Below, in pieces: positions 27,158 to 35,490 of a stretch of 64,000 bases of DNA. The position numbers and the translations under genes are program-made. Position 1 is the stretch's first letter, and each line of letters starts with the position of its first letter. The DNA is from Paracoccus versutus (GTDB taxonomy: Bacteria; Pseudomonadota; Alphaproteobacteria; Rhodobacterales; Rhodobacteraceae): the NCBI RefSeq assembly GCF_000763885.1, contig NZ_JRKO01000013.1, positions 1 to 64,000 on the forward strand, written 5' to 3'. The notes under the pieces are model-generated. The model was not told the origin of the DNA. It worked only from the letters and a program-made list of their open reading frames with translations, and made no database searches.

Positions 27158-27940
27158 CTACCGCTCCCCCGGTCGAGAGGAACAGAACATGCGTTTCACG
27201 ACAAGCTTGATCATCGCGTCGGCGCTGATGGCGCCAGCCCTTCCAGCGTCCTCGGATTCGCGGCCCTCAGATATCGCAATGCCCGCTCGCCTGATCGCAC
27301 TTCTACTGTTGGGCGGGGGTGGAAACGCCATCTGAGACCTCGTTCGTTCTTCAGGAGAACGATTCTCGGTCCATAGCGATTCTGCAAGCATCCCAACCCC
27401 TCGCCCGCCCGAATCGGCAGGCATCTTGTTCGCTGCCTCGGCCTTCCAGCGCCGCCGTTGCGCCTCCCTGATGCGCTCGATCCCTTCGGGCGTTCTCGGC
27501 CCGGTGGACTTGCCGCCATGAAACTTGCAGCGCCGCTTGCCCGGCTCGGACTTGCAGCGGCATAGCGTTCCTTTCCGGGTCTTGGCACCGCAGACGACAC
27601 GGCGGGTTGCCGCGCGCTGGGCTTCTCGGGCTTTCCATTCCTCGAACATGGCAGCCGCCAAAGCATCGGCTTCCGCGATTTCGCGCCTAAGACCCCTTCC
27701 CCGCGCGTGCGCGTAGTGCACCACCATCCGAGCCGGGAGAACCCAACCCAGGGCCTGCGCCATCCTTGCGACCGCCCAGGATGTGGGATCGAGCCGGCTG
27801 CGGCGCTCCCAATATTGGACAGCGGAACGACCGCACCCGGCGCGCTGGGCAAGCTCACGCTGCTTGAGCCCAGCGACCTTTCTCCGGGCGGCAAGCTCGG
27901 CGCCGGAATGATGGATCTGGATGGGCTCTTGCATTGACAT
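27158..27940 (-). CDS. XRE HTH protein with C-terminal HGGxSTGP motif
   Basis: 260 residues. Residues 12-65 are an XRE helix-turn-helix (AARRKVAGLKQRELAQRAGC, then SAVQYWERRS). After a helical linker comes a Cys/His motif: VVCGAKTRKGTLCRCKS, then RRCKFHGGKSTGPRTPEG and a basic RIREAQRRRW helix. The second motif is widespread in alphaproteobacterial phages and islands with no known function. The last 70 residues are low-complexity and overlap an opposite-strand frame; the true end may be correct, but the tail adds little. Confidence 0.7.
   Translation of the reverse strand: MSMQEPIQIHHSGAELAARRKVAGLKQRELAQRAGCGRSAVQYWERRSRLDPTSWAVARMAQALGWVLPARMVVHYAHARGRGLRREIAEADALAAAMFEEWKAREAQRAATRRVVCGAKTRKGTLCRCKSEPGKRRCKFHGGKSTGPRTPEGIERIREAQRRRWKAEAANKMPADSGGRGVGMLAESLWTENRSPEERTRSQMAFPPPPNSRSAIRRAGIAISEGRESEDAGRAGAISADAMIKLVVKRMFCSSRPGER
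27189..27335 (+). CDS. putative 48-residue exported peptide
   Basis: ATG 27189 follows GAGGAACAGAAC. The product (MRFTTSLIIASALMAPALPA start) has a signal peptide and a second hydrophobic stretch (ARLIALLLLGGGGNAI). It overlaps the 3' end of the opposite-strand HTH gene over its whole length, so at most one of the two reading frames is likely to be real there. Confidence 0.35.
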   Translation: MRFTTSLIIASALMAPALPASSDSRPSDIAMPARLIALLLLGGGGNAI

Positions 27941-27944
27941 GCCC

Positions 27945-30593
27945 TCAATCCTCTTTCAGCCCCAAGAGCGCCGCCAGGACCGGCGACAGGGCGTTACGTG
28001 GAAGAGCGTCGCCACCCGGTCCAACCGCCTGATTGACCAGCCAGTTCTGCACTGGGCGCGACATTCGCGCGGCTCCTGCCGCGGAAGGCACGGCACTTGC
28101 GGCCATCGCTCCTAGCAACCCACCCATCGGGCCGGCGAGTTTATAGCCCCCTGTCGCTCCGGCAGCGGACCACATGGCAAACGGGATACCCAAGGCGCGC
28201 AAGTTTTCGGCCGTGCCGGAGGTCGGCAGTGGCCTGATAACACCCTCCGCAGCCCGTGCGAGATTGCCAAGCTCGCCTCGATTCCCCTGAGCGTAGGAAG
28301 CCCGGCCCTGCTGGACAACTGCGCTTCGCAGAGCCGAGGGAGAAAGGATGCCAGCCGCAGCGTTTTCGCCGGCTCCGGTGGCTGCCTTCTGGATGGCCAG
28401 GAAATTGCGCCATTGCTCGCGCGCCGTCGCCAGACGCGCCACGTCATCGGTGCGCCCCATGCTGGTCAGGGTCGATGCAAGAGCATCATCAAGCGCGCCC
28501 AGCGCCTCGATAGCCGCAGAACGGGTTGCGCCGTCGCTGCTGGTGGTCAGCTTCGATAGGCTGGACCGCCACGAATTGACCGTGCTGGCCGGGATGGTCT
28601 GGCCCGTCCTGAACGCACCTGTCATGCGCTTGACGACCTCCCCGATAATGGGCGCCTGGGATGATTTCGGGGCAAGCTGCTTGTAGGTTTCATTCGCGGC
28701 GGCCAGGGCATTGAGCGTGGCAGGCTCCGGGGTCACATCCACGCCGCGCGCCACATCATCGAACACCGATCCGATCCGCCTCGCCGTATCCGCCAGCACC
28801 TCGGGCGTAGCGCGGCTGGCATCCGTCCCCGCAGTCCTGAGAGCCGCGCGCGTCAGCGCCTCGCGCTGTGTATCGTTCAGCGCCTGCCCGGCATTGGTCA
28901 TGCCTTCCTTGCGGCGCAGGGCCTCGTTGCCGACACGCTGGCCGGCAGAGACAGGAACACCTGCATCGTCGAGAACGCGCGCAAGGGCGAGGCGGCCCTG
29001 ATCTGCGCCGCCATGAGGGCTAATCGCCCGCCTGATTCCATATTCGGCGGCATTGAGGGCCGGGGCAGCCAGCATGCCTGCGGCGGCGCGCGCCAATTGC
29101 TCTCCTGGCAGCCCCTCAGCAAGTTGTCCCGCCGCTTCCGACGCAAGGCCGGGAACAACGCCATATCGCAGGGCGTTCGACAGCGGAGCGCCGGGCATCA
29201 CCATGGCGGACGGAACAAACTCGCCCACGGTCCCGGCGTATTTCCCGGCGGTGGTATTGCCTCGGAACTCACTGGCGCCCCCTGTCGCGGCGGCGGCCGT
29301 TCCCCGGAACAAGTTGCCACTACCCGCCGGCATCATGTCGAAGGCATTGCGCATGCCCTGGGCGACACCCGGAGAAACCACGCCGGCACGTTCAAGCCCG
29401 GAGGATGCCAGCTTGCCGACGCCCCCCGTCAGCATGCCGGGAAGATCCGCAAGACCGGTCACGCCGCGCGAGACACCCGCGGCGCCAGCGGCCAGCATGT
29501 CCGCCGCCGCATCGCTGCCGTGACGGATGAAGTCCTTGGCACCCATCTGAGCGGGCTGCGCATCCCATTGCCCGCTGGCCGGGACAGCCGGCGGCATAAT
29601 CACCCCGCCGACGATCTGGGGCGATGTGGGCTGCGCCTGGGTCATCTGCCTGTATGCGTCCAGCGCGGTTTGTTGATCGGGAGCTTGAACCTCGTAGATC
29701 TGCCCATCCGGCCCCTGAATCTCGAAGGTCTGATTTTGACCGACCGGGCTTTGGTATTTGGTCCATGGCCCAGCGCCGGGGGCGTTCCCTTGCTGTCTGG
29801 AAGCCAGTTCGCGTTTGGCCTGCTCAAGCCGTGCGGCCTGCATGGCATCACTGCCGGGGCCGCCGTAGTCGGTCCACGGTCCGGCCTGCTGCTGCGGCTC
29901 CACAATCGGCGCGTCTCGCCATTTGCCTTGGCCGCCCTTCGACTGACCCTGCGCCTTTTCGCGGTCACGGGCCTGCACAGCCAATTCGCCCAGCCGACGC
30001 GCCGCTGCGCCGTCGCCTGCCGCATCCGCCCGACGCATGGCCGCCATCAATTCGGAATAGCTGGCTCGTGAAGCGCCACCCGTGAGGCCGTGCCCATATT
30101 CACGCTGTAGCGCATCGCGCATGACGGAATCGGATGTGCCGGCAGGAAATTCAATGATAGTGCCGTCCGGCAATTCCACCTCAATGGGCGGACCGGCTTG
30201 CGGTGCAGCTTGGGGCTGCGCGGCCCGCCCCGAGGGCTGATCTACCAGCGCGCGCGTATTGTGCAGCGAAGGCGCTTGTCCATTCGGCGCAGCGGCGCTG
30301 GGCGGCGGTTGGGTATACCTTGCACTGAACAGCCCGCGAAGCGCCGGGGTCTGACCTATCGCATTCCCTTGCGATTGGGGGCGAACCCCCGGCGCGATCA
30401 GGGCGTTCGTCACCTCTTGCGCCGGCCGCGGAACGGGTCGCGGCGATCCAGACGCAAGCAGCGCCTCAACCACCGGATTCGAGCCCGTCCCTATGGCCGC
30501 CAAGGCATTGGGCGAAGCCCTTTCAGCCATGCCAAAGGCGCGTTCCAGCGCCAGCGCCAGTTGATCGTTTGGTCCCTGATGAACTACCCGCAT
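27945..30593 (-). CDS. large phage-type protein, probable virion ejection/internal protein
   Basis: 882 residues. The N-terminal 300 residues are Gln/Pro/Ala-rich with repeated short domains (IEVELPDGTIIEFPAGTSDS, FEIQGPDGQIYEVQAPDQQT and twice GPWT[DK]Y). This is the pattern of DNA-ejection proteins of podovirus-like phages. The middle is Gly/Ala-rich and partly hydrophobic (AAGVSRGVTGLADLPGML, AGQLAEGLPGEQLARAA), suited to membrane insertion. The C-terminus is helical with a final Ala/Gly hairpin (LLGAMAASAVPSAAGAA). No other virion gene is found in the island. The family call is from pattern and could be wrong. Confidence 0.6.
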   Translation of the reverse strand: MRVVHQGPNDQLALALERAFGMAERASPNALAAIGTGSNPVVEALLASGSPRPVPRPAQEVTNALIAPGVRPQSQGNAIGQTPALRGLFSARYTQPPPSAAAPNGQAPSLHNTRALVDQPSGRAAQPQAAPQAGPPIEVELPDGTIIEFPAGTSDSVMRDALQREYGHGLTGGASRASYSELMAAMRRADAAGDGAAARRLGELAVQARDREKAQGQSKGGQGKWRDAPIVEPQQQAGPWTDYGGPGSDAMQAARLEQAKRELASRQQGNAPGAGPWTKYQSPVGQNQTFEIQGPDGQIYEVQAPDQQTALDAYRQMTQAQPTSPQIVGGVIMPPAVPASGQWDAQPAQMGAKDFIRHGSDAAADMLAAGAAGVSRGVTGLADLPGMLTGGVGKLASSGLERAGVVSPGVAQGMRNAFDMMPAGSGNLFRGTAAAATGGASEFRGNTTAGKYAGTVGEFVPSAMVMPGAPLSNALRYGVVPGLASEAAGQLAEGLPGEQLARAAAGMLAAPALNAAEYGIRRAISPHGGADQGRLALARVLDDAGVPVSAGQRVGNEALRRKEGMTNAGQALNDTQREALTRAALRTAGTDASRATPEVLADTARRIGSVFDDVARGVDVTPEPATLNALAAANETYKQLAPKSSQAPIIGEVVKRMTGAFRTGQTIPASTVNSWRSSLSKLTTSSDGATRSAAIEALGALDDALASTLTSMGRTDDVARLATAREQWRNFLAIQKAATGAGENAAAGILSPSALRSAVVQQGRASYAQGNRGELGNLARAAEGVIRPLPTSGTAENLRALGIPFAMWSAAGATGGYKLAGPMGGLLGAMAASAVPSAAGAARMSRPVQNWLVNQAVGPGGDALPRNALSPVLAALLGLKED

Positions 30594-30663
30594 ATCCCAC
30601 CTGCCTCAATGAATGCAGGTATTATATTACCCCATGCGGGCGAGCTTATCCAGCATTGATAGG

Positions 30664-31098
30664 CTAGGCCGATCCTGCGGCCGGCCTGTCCAATCTGCGC
30701 ATTTCGAGAAGCATTTCGCAGGCGGTCTGCTGCGCCCGAGCCTTGGCAAAGCCCTCGCGTATCTTCCTGTCGAGCGTCGGGCAGCCCTCTTGCACGATAC
30801 CATAGGCTGTTTCGCCGCTGCTATCCGACACGACGACCAGCCACGCCACCTCACTGGCGTCAGGATGCCCCTTGAAGCCAGGAAAGCATCTGGCATCTTC
30901 CATCGTCAGCTTGACCACCGTGGGGCGGGAGATGTTCGCGAAGTGCTTTTCAAAGGCGGCGCGGACTATGCGAACAGCCCCATCATCGGATGCGCGGAAA
31001 TGCCCGCCACCCTTCCCGTAGACAATCGACTTGTCGGCAAACCGCGCCGCCAGGGCAGCGGCATTCTTCCTGAAATATGCCCGTATCGCGCGCCTCAT
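30664..31098 (-). CDS. island protein of unknown function (144 residues)
   Basis: ATG 31098 overlaps the stop of the upstream gene (ATGA). The product (MRRAIRAYFRKNAAALAARF start) has a central strand-rich part (ARCFPGFKGHPDASEVAWLV, then VVSDSSGETAYGIVQEG) and a helical end. No domain is recognised. Confidence 0.65.
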   Translation of the reverse strand: MRRAIRAYFRKNAAALAARFADKSIVYGKGGGHFRASDDGAVRIVRAAFEKHFANISRPTVVKLTMEDARCFPGFKGHPDASEVAWLVVVSDSSGETAYGIVQEGCPTLDRKIREGFAKARAQQTACEMLLEMRRLDRPAAGSA

Positions 31099-32042
31099 TG
31101 CACAGCCCCTTCCAGCTTCCGCCGCCAGTTGCCCACCGTCTGGGGGCTGCATCCGGCCCGCCTGGATATCTCCCGATCCGACAAGCCCGGCGCCTGTGCC
31201 AGCAGGTCCAGAACGGCGGCACGGCGCTGGGCGGCGGTGCTGTGTCCAGACTGGCGAGAATTGGACGCGACGAAAGCGGCGAAGTCCGACTGTAGCGAAG
31301 CAATCAGGTTCCGGTCGGCCTCTATGCCTCGTGCCATGTCCCGGTTGGCCAGGAATTCCAGCCAGTCCAACCGGGCCGCAATGCCTTCCGCGGTCGGGGT
31401 TCGCAGATTGTCCAGCAGATATTCGAGTGCGGACGACCACGCCGATTCCCATGCCATGGGCGTGTAGTCCGGGCAGAACGCTATCCGGTTGTCGGTGCGC
31501 GCTTCCTGGGCCTGATACGCCGCCCAGGCCTTCGGGACGGTGGCGGGCACGTGGCCCGTGACGCGCAGGGCCTCCCACATTTCCGGGGTTGGTCCATCGG
31601 AGAACTTGAAGTCCCGATAGCCCCACAACGAGTTGCCCGGTTCGGTCAGCGGGTCGAGGGCATCGCGAATTGCCGCTTCCAGATCTGTCGGGGCGAATAC
31701 CGCGTCCTCTGATCCATAGACCGCCAGCAGTTCGCGACACCGCGCCAGCCGCTTGGCTTCCCTCTCGGCACGGCGCGCGGCCTCACGGACTTTGTATCCT
31801 GGTTCGCGTTCTTCCATCCAATCAGCGAACCCGGTGAAGATATTGGCCGGTTGAGCCGCGGGGGCGGGTGCGTCCAGTTTGGACAGCGCCGCGGCAAGCG
31901 TCAGTCCGGCCGAAGCGGCCAGCACGATTGCTTTGGCACGGGCAGCCTCGCGCTCGCCGGGCGTTGCCCCCCGATCCATCAGCGCCCGCAGCTTGGCGAG
32001 TTTCGCCATGTCCAGTTTGGATGCGGTAGCATGTGCGGTCAT
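31095..32042 (-). CDS. DUF2786-like protein with C-terminal HTH
   Basis: 315 residues from ATG 32042, which overlaps the upstream frame (TGA/ATG). Residues 10-55 (KLAKLRALMDRGATPGEREA, then ARAKAIVLAASAGL) match the DUF2786 helical region. A long helical middle follows. The last 45 residues are a helix-turn-helix (LLAQAPGLSDREISRRAGCS, then PQTVGNWRRKLEG). It is probably a DNA-binding replication or regulatory factor of the island, directly downstream of the iteron repeats. Confidence 0.7.
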   Translation of the reverse strand: MTAHATASKLDMAKLAKLRALMDRGATPGEREAARAKAIVLAASAGLTLAAALSKLDAPAPAAQPANIFTGFADWMEEREPGYKVREAARRAEREAKRLARCRELLAVYGSEDAVFAPTDLEAAIRDALDPLTEPGNSLWGYRDFKFSDGPTPEMWEALRVTGHVPATVPKAWAAYQAQEARTDNRIAFCPDYTPMAWESAWSSALEYLLDNLRTPTAEGIAARLDWLEFLANRDMARGIEADRNLIASLQSDFAAFVASNSRQSGHSTAAQRRAAVLDLLAQAPGLSDREISRRAGCSPQTVGNWRRKLEGAVQ

Positions 32043-32350
32043 GGATATTCCTTGAGATTGAGGGCCTGCACGGCCCGCAGCAGATCGGCCGCGAGACAAA
32101 GGGCGGTGCTGGGCGTGAGGGGGATTGCTACGATATGCTGGCCATCCTGCCAGACGTGAAGGACGGGTCCGGGGCGGAGGGTGATCAGTTGCAAGGGGAG
32201 ATCAGGATGGCAGGGCGCTTCACCGCTACACCCGCTACATTCGCTACAAACCCCGCCTGTGTAGCGGGAGTAGCGGAAGTAGCGGTGCAGCAAGGCCGGA
32301 AACCGGGAGAGCCGGTCAAAACGGCTCGGGCGTCTTTTAGGGCATGACAT
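32039..32350 (-). CDS. small island protein spanning an iteron repeat, start uncertain
   Basis: The last 50 residues (LQLITLRPGPVLHVWQDGQH, then IVAIPLTPSTALCLAADLLR) look like a real protein and couple to the next gene by an ATGA overlap. Upstream the same frame runs open through iteron copies B and C because the 9-bp period keeps phase (giving RYFRYSRYTGG and PATPATRG). Possible starts are ATG 32350 or ATG 32524. Function unknown. Confidence 0.4.
   Translation of the reverse strand: MSCPKRRPSRFDRLSRFPALLHRYFRYSRYTGGVCSECSGCSGEAPCHPDLPLQLITLRPGPVLHVWQDGQHIVAIPLTPSTALCLAADLLRAVQALNLKEYP
32221..32287. repeat. GCTAC-iteron inverted repeat, copy B
   Basis: The left arm is CACCGCTACACCCGCTACAT then TCGCTACA. 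The right arm is TGTAGCGGGAGTAGCGGAAG then TAGCGGTG. The arms are reverse complements at about 24 of 28 positions, each made of three 9-bp iterons, around a GC-rich loop. Confidence 0.8.
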
Positions 32351-32432
32351 AATCGGCGGACTTGCCTGCCGTGTCTCGCTGAAAGGGATTCGCTTGCAGC
32401 CAAAGCGACATTTCCGCTTCCAGCCATTCACC

Positions 32433-32496
32433 CCTGCTACACCCGCTACTTCCGCTACAAAGGGGCCGCGTGTAGCAGGAGTAGCGGGTGCAGCGG
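32433..32496. repeat. GCTAC-iteron inverted repeat, copy C
   Basis: The left arm is CTGCTACACCCGCTACTTCC then GCTACAA. The right arm is TGTAGCAGGAGTAGCGGGTG then CAGCGG. Same period and design as copies A and B. It ends 20 bp from the stop of the DUF3987 gene. Confidence 0.8.
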
Positions 32497-32513
32497 CCCC
32501 AGCGGAGCGCGGA

Positions 32514-34031
32514 TCAACCGGCATGGCACGGCCTCACGATCCGGTAAGCTTCCTTTCGTGCCGCACCCCGGATCACCTCACCTTCAGGTAGCGGAACGAT
32601 CCAGCCGTGTTTCTCAAGCACGGTTAGCACGGCGCGGGCCACCTTACTTTCGCGAAGGCTGTTCGGCCCGTATTGCGTAATCTCACGGGGCGTCACGTCT
32701 TGATGCGGCCAGCTATCCAGCAGCCAGCGGCGCAGCATCTCGGCCCGGTTGGTTTCCTCGGAGATGGCCCCGGCCTCGGCCAGACGCCGGGCCTCACCCA
32801 GGTAGAAGCGGGCAAGCTCGATGCCCCAGCCCATCGCCTCGGGCGCCACCTCCGGGGCGTCCAGATCGGTCCAGAGGGTCAGCACCCCTGCGATGCGCGC
32901 CGCCTGTTCCGCAGCCTTGGAGCCATAGGAGCGGATCTGTTCCAGCGCACCGCCCTGTGCTTGCGCCAGTTCGGTTTCCTCGTAGAACCGCCAGAGCAGA
33001 TCCCGCGCCCGAGCCGAGAGCGGCAACGTGACCGGCCGCAACTCGCGTTCCGTGTCGCCGGTCGGCATCGGCGTGGCGAGGATCTGGACCAGCCGGGCCG
33101 TGAAGGCATCAAGGTTCAACCGGCTGCCGGCGTCATGGCCGCGCCGCAACCGCGTGCCGATGGCGCTGGGCGGGTCGGTGATCAGGAACCGCGCCAGGAA
33201 GCCTTGGCCCGCGGCCAGCGGATCGGCCAGGAAGGGATGGGCGATGATCGGCTGCACCATGACATGCATGGACAGGCGCCGGCCGGGATAATCGCTGGTG
33301 CCGTCGCCGGCCCGCATCCGGGTCAGCTTGTCGCCGTTCCAGAGGCTCGAATATCCGGCGATGGTCTTGAGTCGGTTATCCGTGTTCATGCCGTGCCCGC
33401 CGATGAAACTGCCGCCCTCGTCGGTGAACAGCCCGACCGAGGGGCGCCCCGCCTGGTAGAACTTGAACAGCCCCTCAATCGTCGGTTCCTGAAAGGTCAG
33501 GTTCGGTTTCAGGGGCTCGACCGGCGCCGGGCCGAGGGTCTGCAACTCGGCCTGCGCCTTGAGCGCCTTGCCGGGATCAGCGCCCGCGGCATCCGCCATC
33601 AGGCGCTTGCGCTTGCCCTGCCAGATTTCGGCGGCCACCTCGTATTCGCGGAACGCCTCGCGATAGGTCACGGCTTCGCGGGCCTCGTGGTCGCGGATGC
33701 CGGCCATCAGCAGCCGGTCGCAAGTGGACTTGCGCTCGCCGCTCTCGGCTATGGTCAGGCAGAACAGCGAGCAAGGCGCGGTGCCGCCCCCGAGGATTTC
33801 CACATCCGCGAAACCCTGCACCGCCAGGGCGGCGATGGAGAGCGCCGATTGTGCGGCGATGGCGGCGGGCGCCTGGGACATGTCCTGCACCGCTTCCACG
33901 GCCGCCAGCAGCGGGCCGAGCGCGTGAATGGGATAGGGTTCGCCCGGCGGAATTTCCCGCATGAGCGGCTGCGGCCCCTCGGCCTTGAACGGGATGGGCT
34001 GTGCCACCTCGATACTCATGGGCGCTGTCAT
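32514..34031 (-). CDS. DUF3987 replication protein (helicase-like ATPase)
   Basis: 505 residues of the DUF3987/YfjI family found beside primases in phages and islands. A P-loop-like motif AESGERKSTCDRLL lies near residue 95. Further conserved blocks are VGLFTDEGGSFIGGHGM, GYSSLWNGDKLTRMR and GQGFLARFLI. The C-terminal 90 residues look like a winged helix (DVTPREITQYGPNSLRESKV). The family is thought to be the helicase/ATPase partner of the primase. Its start overlaps the primase stop by 4 bp. Confidence 0.88.
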   Translation of the reverse strand: MTAPMSIEVAQPIPFKAEGPQPLMREIPPGEPYPIHALGPLLAAVEAVQDMSQAPAAIAAQSALSIAALAVQGFADVEILGGGTAPCSLFCLTIAESGERKSTCDRLLMAGIRDHEAREAVTYREAFREYEVAAEIWQGKRKRLMADAAGADPGKALKAQAELQTLGPAPVEPLKPNLTFQEPTIEGLFKFYQAGRPSVGLFTDEGGSFIGGHGMNTDNRLKTIAGYSSLWNGDKLTRMRAGDGTSDYPGRRLSMHVMVQPIIAHPFLADPLAAGQGFLARFLITDPPSAIGTRLRRGHDAGSRLNLDAFTARLVQILATPMPTGDTERELRPVTLPLSARARDLLWRFYEETELAQAQGGALEQIRSYGSKAAEQAARIAGVLTLWTDLDAPEVAPEAMGWGIELARFYLGEARRLAEAGAISEETNRAEMLRRWLLDSWPHQDVTPREITQYGPNSLRESKVARAVLTVLEKHGWIVPLPEGEVIRGAARKEAYRIVRPCHAG

Positions 34032-34909
34032 GCCGCGGCCCCTTTCTGATTTAGGATATCGTTCCAGTCCCGTCCTTCGGGGGCTGGCAAAAGGCTGACG
34101 GTCCAGCCCATGGCGCTGGCACGCTCGGCCAGCTTGCGACCTGCGGTCTTTCCCGGTTCGTCGCCATCGGTGGCGATGGTCAGGCGATGCGGGCTATCGG
34201 GAAGCCGAAGCCCGGCCATGCCCGAGGTGGACAGGCAGGCCCAGACAGTCGCGGGTCGGCACAGAAGCCCCGAGGCCAGCGAAAGCGCCGTCTCGATGCC
34301 CTCGGCCACCACCAGCGGCCCTTGCGCGCAGGTCAGACGCACGGCACCACCCAGCGCTGCGCCCAGCATGGCCTTGGGCGGGTCCAGATCGGCCTTGCCG
34401 CTGCCATCGGGGCGCAGATAGGTCCGATGCACCGCCAGCCGGGGAAGCCCGTCGATCCGGGCCACCATGGCCGGCGCGCGCTGGGCGCCGGGATGCCAGC
34501 AATCGGGATGGAAGCGCAGGCTATCCGGCAAGGCGCAGGTGATGCCCCGGCCCCGCAGGTAGGCTTCCGCGATGGTGCCACTGATCGGTTGCGCATCGCG
34601 CCAACAGGCCAGCGCACGCTTTTCGGCCATCTGGGCGGCGGCCTCGTCCTCGGCCTTGCGGCGGGCCATCTCGGCCGGGCTCAGCGGCTCGGGGCGATAG
34701 TCCCGCGACAGCATGCCCCGCGAGCGCAGGGCATCCAGAATATCGGTGAAGGCGCAGCCGGTCTTGCAGTTCAGCAGCAGGCGCCCATCCGGGGCATCGG
34801 CCAGCGAAAGCGAGGGCTTGCGGTCGCCGTGGGCCGGGCAGCAGGCGAGGCCATAGCGGCCATACCATTTGCCGCCCAGCGATTGCGTCAGGGTGCGGGC
34901 GTCAGTCAT
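34028..34909 (-). CDS. CHC2/Toprim primase
   Basis: 293 residues. An N-terminal zinc-binding CHC2-type motif is in LACCPAHGDRKPSLSL with CKTGC at 48-52. The Toprim domain carries the Glu motif (VVAEGIETALSLASG) and the DxD-like motif (TIATDGDEPG). It should synthesise primers for the island's own replication together with the DUF3987 protein. Coupled by ATGA to the tiny frame upstream. Confidence 0.9.
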   Translation of the reverse strand: MTDARTLTQSLGGKWYGRYGLACCPAHGDRKPSLSLADAPDGRLLLNCKTGCAFTDILDALRSRGMLSRDYRPEPLSPAEMARRKAEDEAAAQMAEKRALACWRDAQPISGTIAEAYLRGRGITCALPDSLRFHPDCWHPGAQRAPAMVARIDGLPRLAVHRTYLRPDGSGKADLDPPKAMLGAALGGAVRLTCAQGPLVVAEGIETALSLASGLLCRPATVWACLSTSGMAGLRLPDSPHRLTIATDGDEPGKTAGRKLAERASAMGWTVSLLPAPEGRDWNDILNQKGAAA

Positions 34910-34986
34910 GCGCGCCCCGCCAATCCCCGACAGGCGCGGATCGCATTAACCCGGTCCTGTTCCTCGGCTATGATATGGTCAGTCAC
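34906..34986 (-). CDS. tiny coupled ORF (26 residues)
   Basis: GTG 34986 to TGA 34906, product VTDHIIAEEQDRVNAIRACR then GLAGRA. It overlaps the 33-residue frame upstream by 8 bp and the primase start by ATGA. The support is only its position in an unbroken chain of overlaps. Confidence 0.35.
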   Translation of the reverse strand: MTDHIIAEEQDRVNAIRACRGLAGRA

Positions 34987-35080
34987 GGCCGGCCCCCCAG
35001 ATCAGGGCGGCCAGCATCGCGGCGCGGTCGTGGCTGATGCCGTAGCGGATGCAGAGCCGGGAAATGCGAAGCGCCATCAT
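34979..35080 (-). CDS. tiny coupled ORF (33 residues)
   Basis: ATG 35080 to TGA 34979 (MMALRISRLCIRYGISHDRA start). The start overlaps the stop of the winged-helix gene (ATGA). The sequence resembles a helix-turn-helix fragment. It is part of the same overlap chain leading into the primase. Confidence 0.4.
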   Translation of the reverse strand: MMALRISRLCIRYGISHDRAAMLAALIWGAGRD

Positions 35081-35382
35081 GCCGCAGCCTCCCGGCCGGG
35101 GGTCACGCTGGACCGCAGGACATAGCGCGCATGATGGCCGGGAAACGGCCCCTCATGGCTTTCGTGGATCGTCTCGATGCAGACGCCGGCCTTTTTCAGC
35201 TTGAACACATAGGCCGACCAGCGCGGGCCGGGATGGTCGATGGGCGTGCAGCCCCTCGGCCCAGCTTGCATCAGGTTTTCCAGGGCCCAGCGGTCCCGGC
35301 CCTTGACGACGACCACGCGGGGATCTGCTGCCCCGTCGCGAATGGTGAATGCCCGTGCGGGCCATTGCTCTTTGAAGGACAT
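35077..35382 (-). CDS. winged-helix domain island protein
   Basis: 101 residues. The second half (RWSAYVFKLKKAGVCIETIH, then GPFPGHHARYVLRS) is a winged-helix pattern: a recognition helix, then the wing with GxHxRYVL, common beside DUF3987/primase genes in alphaproteobacterial prophages. It is probably a DNA-binding accessory of replication. An 8-bp inverted repeat lies 45 bp upstream. Confidence 0.7.
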   Translation of the reverse strand: MSFKEQWPARAFTIRDGAADPRVVVVKGRDRWALENLMQAGPRGCTPIDHPGPRWSAYVFKLKKAGVCIETIHESHEGPFPGHHARYVLRSSVTPGREAAA

Positions 35383-35426
35383 AACCTTGCCTCATGGCTT
35401 GCGGGCAAGGGCGCTGGGCGCTATAT

Positions 35427-35448
35427 TTGCGGTATAACCCTACCGCAA
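35427..35448. promoter_or_regulatory. 8-bp perfect inverted repeat upstream of the replication genes
   Basis: TTGCGGTA-TAACCC-TACCGCAA lies between alpA and the winged-helix gene. It could be an AlpA-type operator for the leftward replication operon or a weak terminator of alpA. There is no T-run on the minus strand, favouring an operator. Confidence 0.45.
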
Positions 35449-35490
35449 CACGAATGCGCCGCCGCCCTTTGCCTCAGGGTGGCGGTTTCG

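Noticed and set aside
20412..32496. Iteron repeats considered as a CRISPR array
   Set aside because: The units are 9 bp, arranged head-to-head in arms, without spacers and without cas genes.
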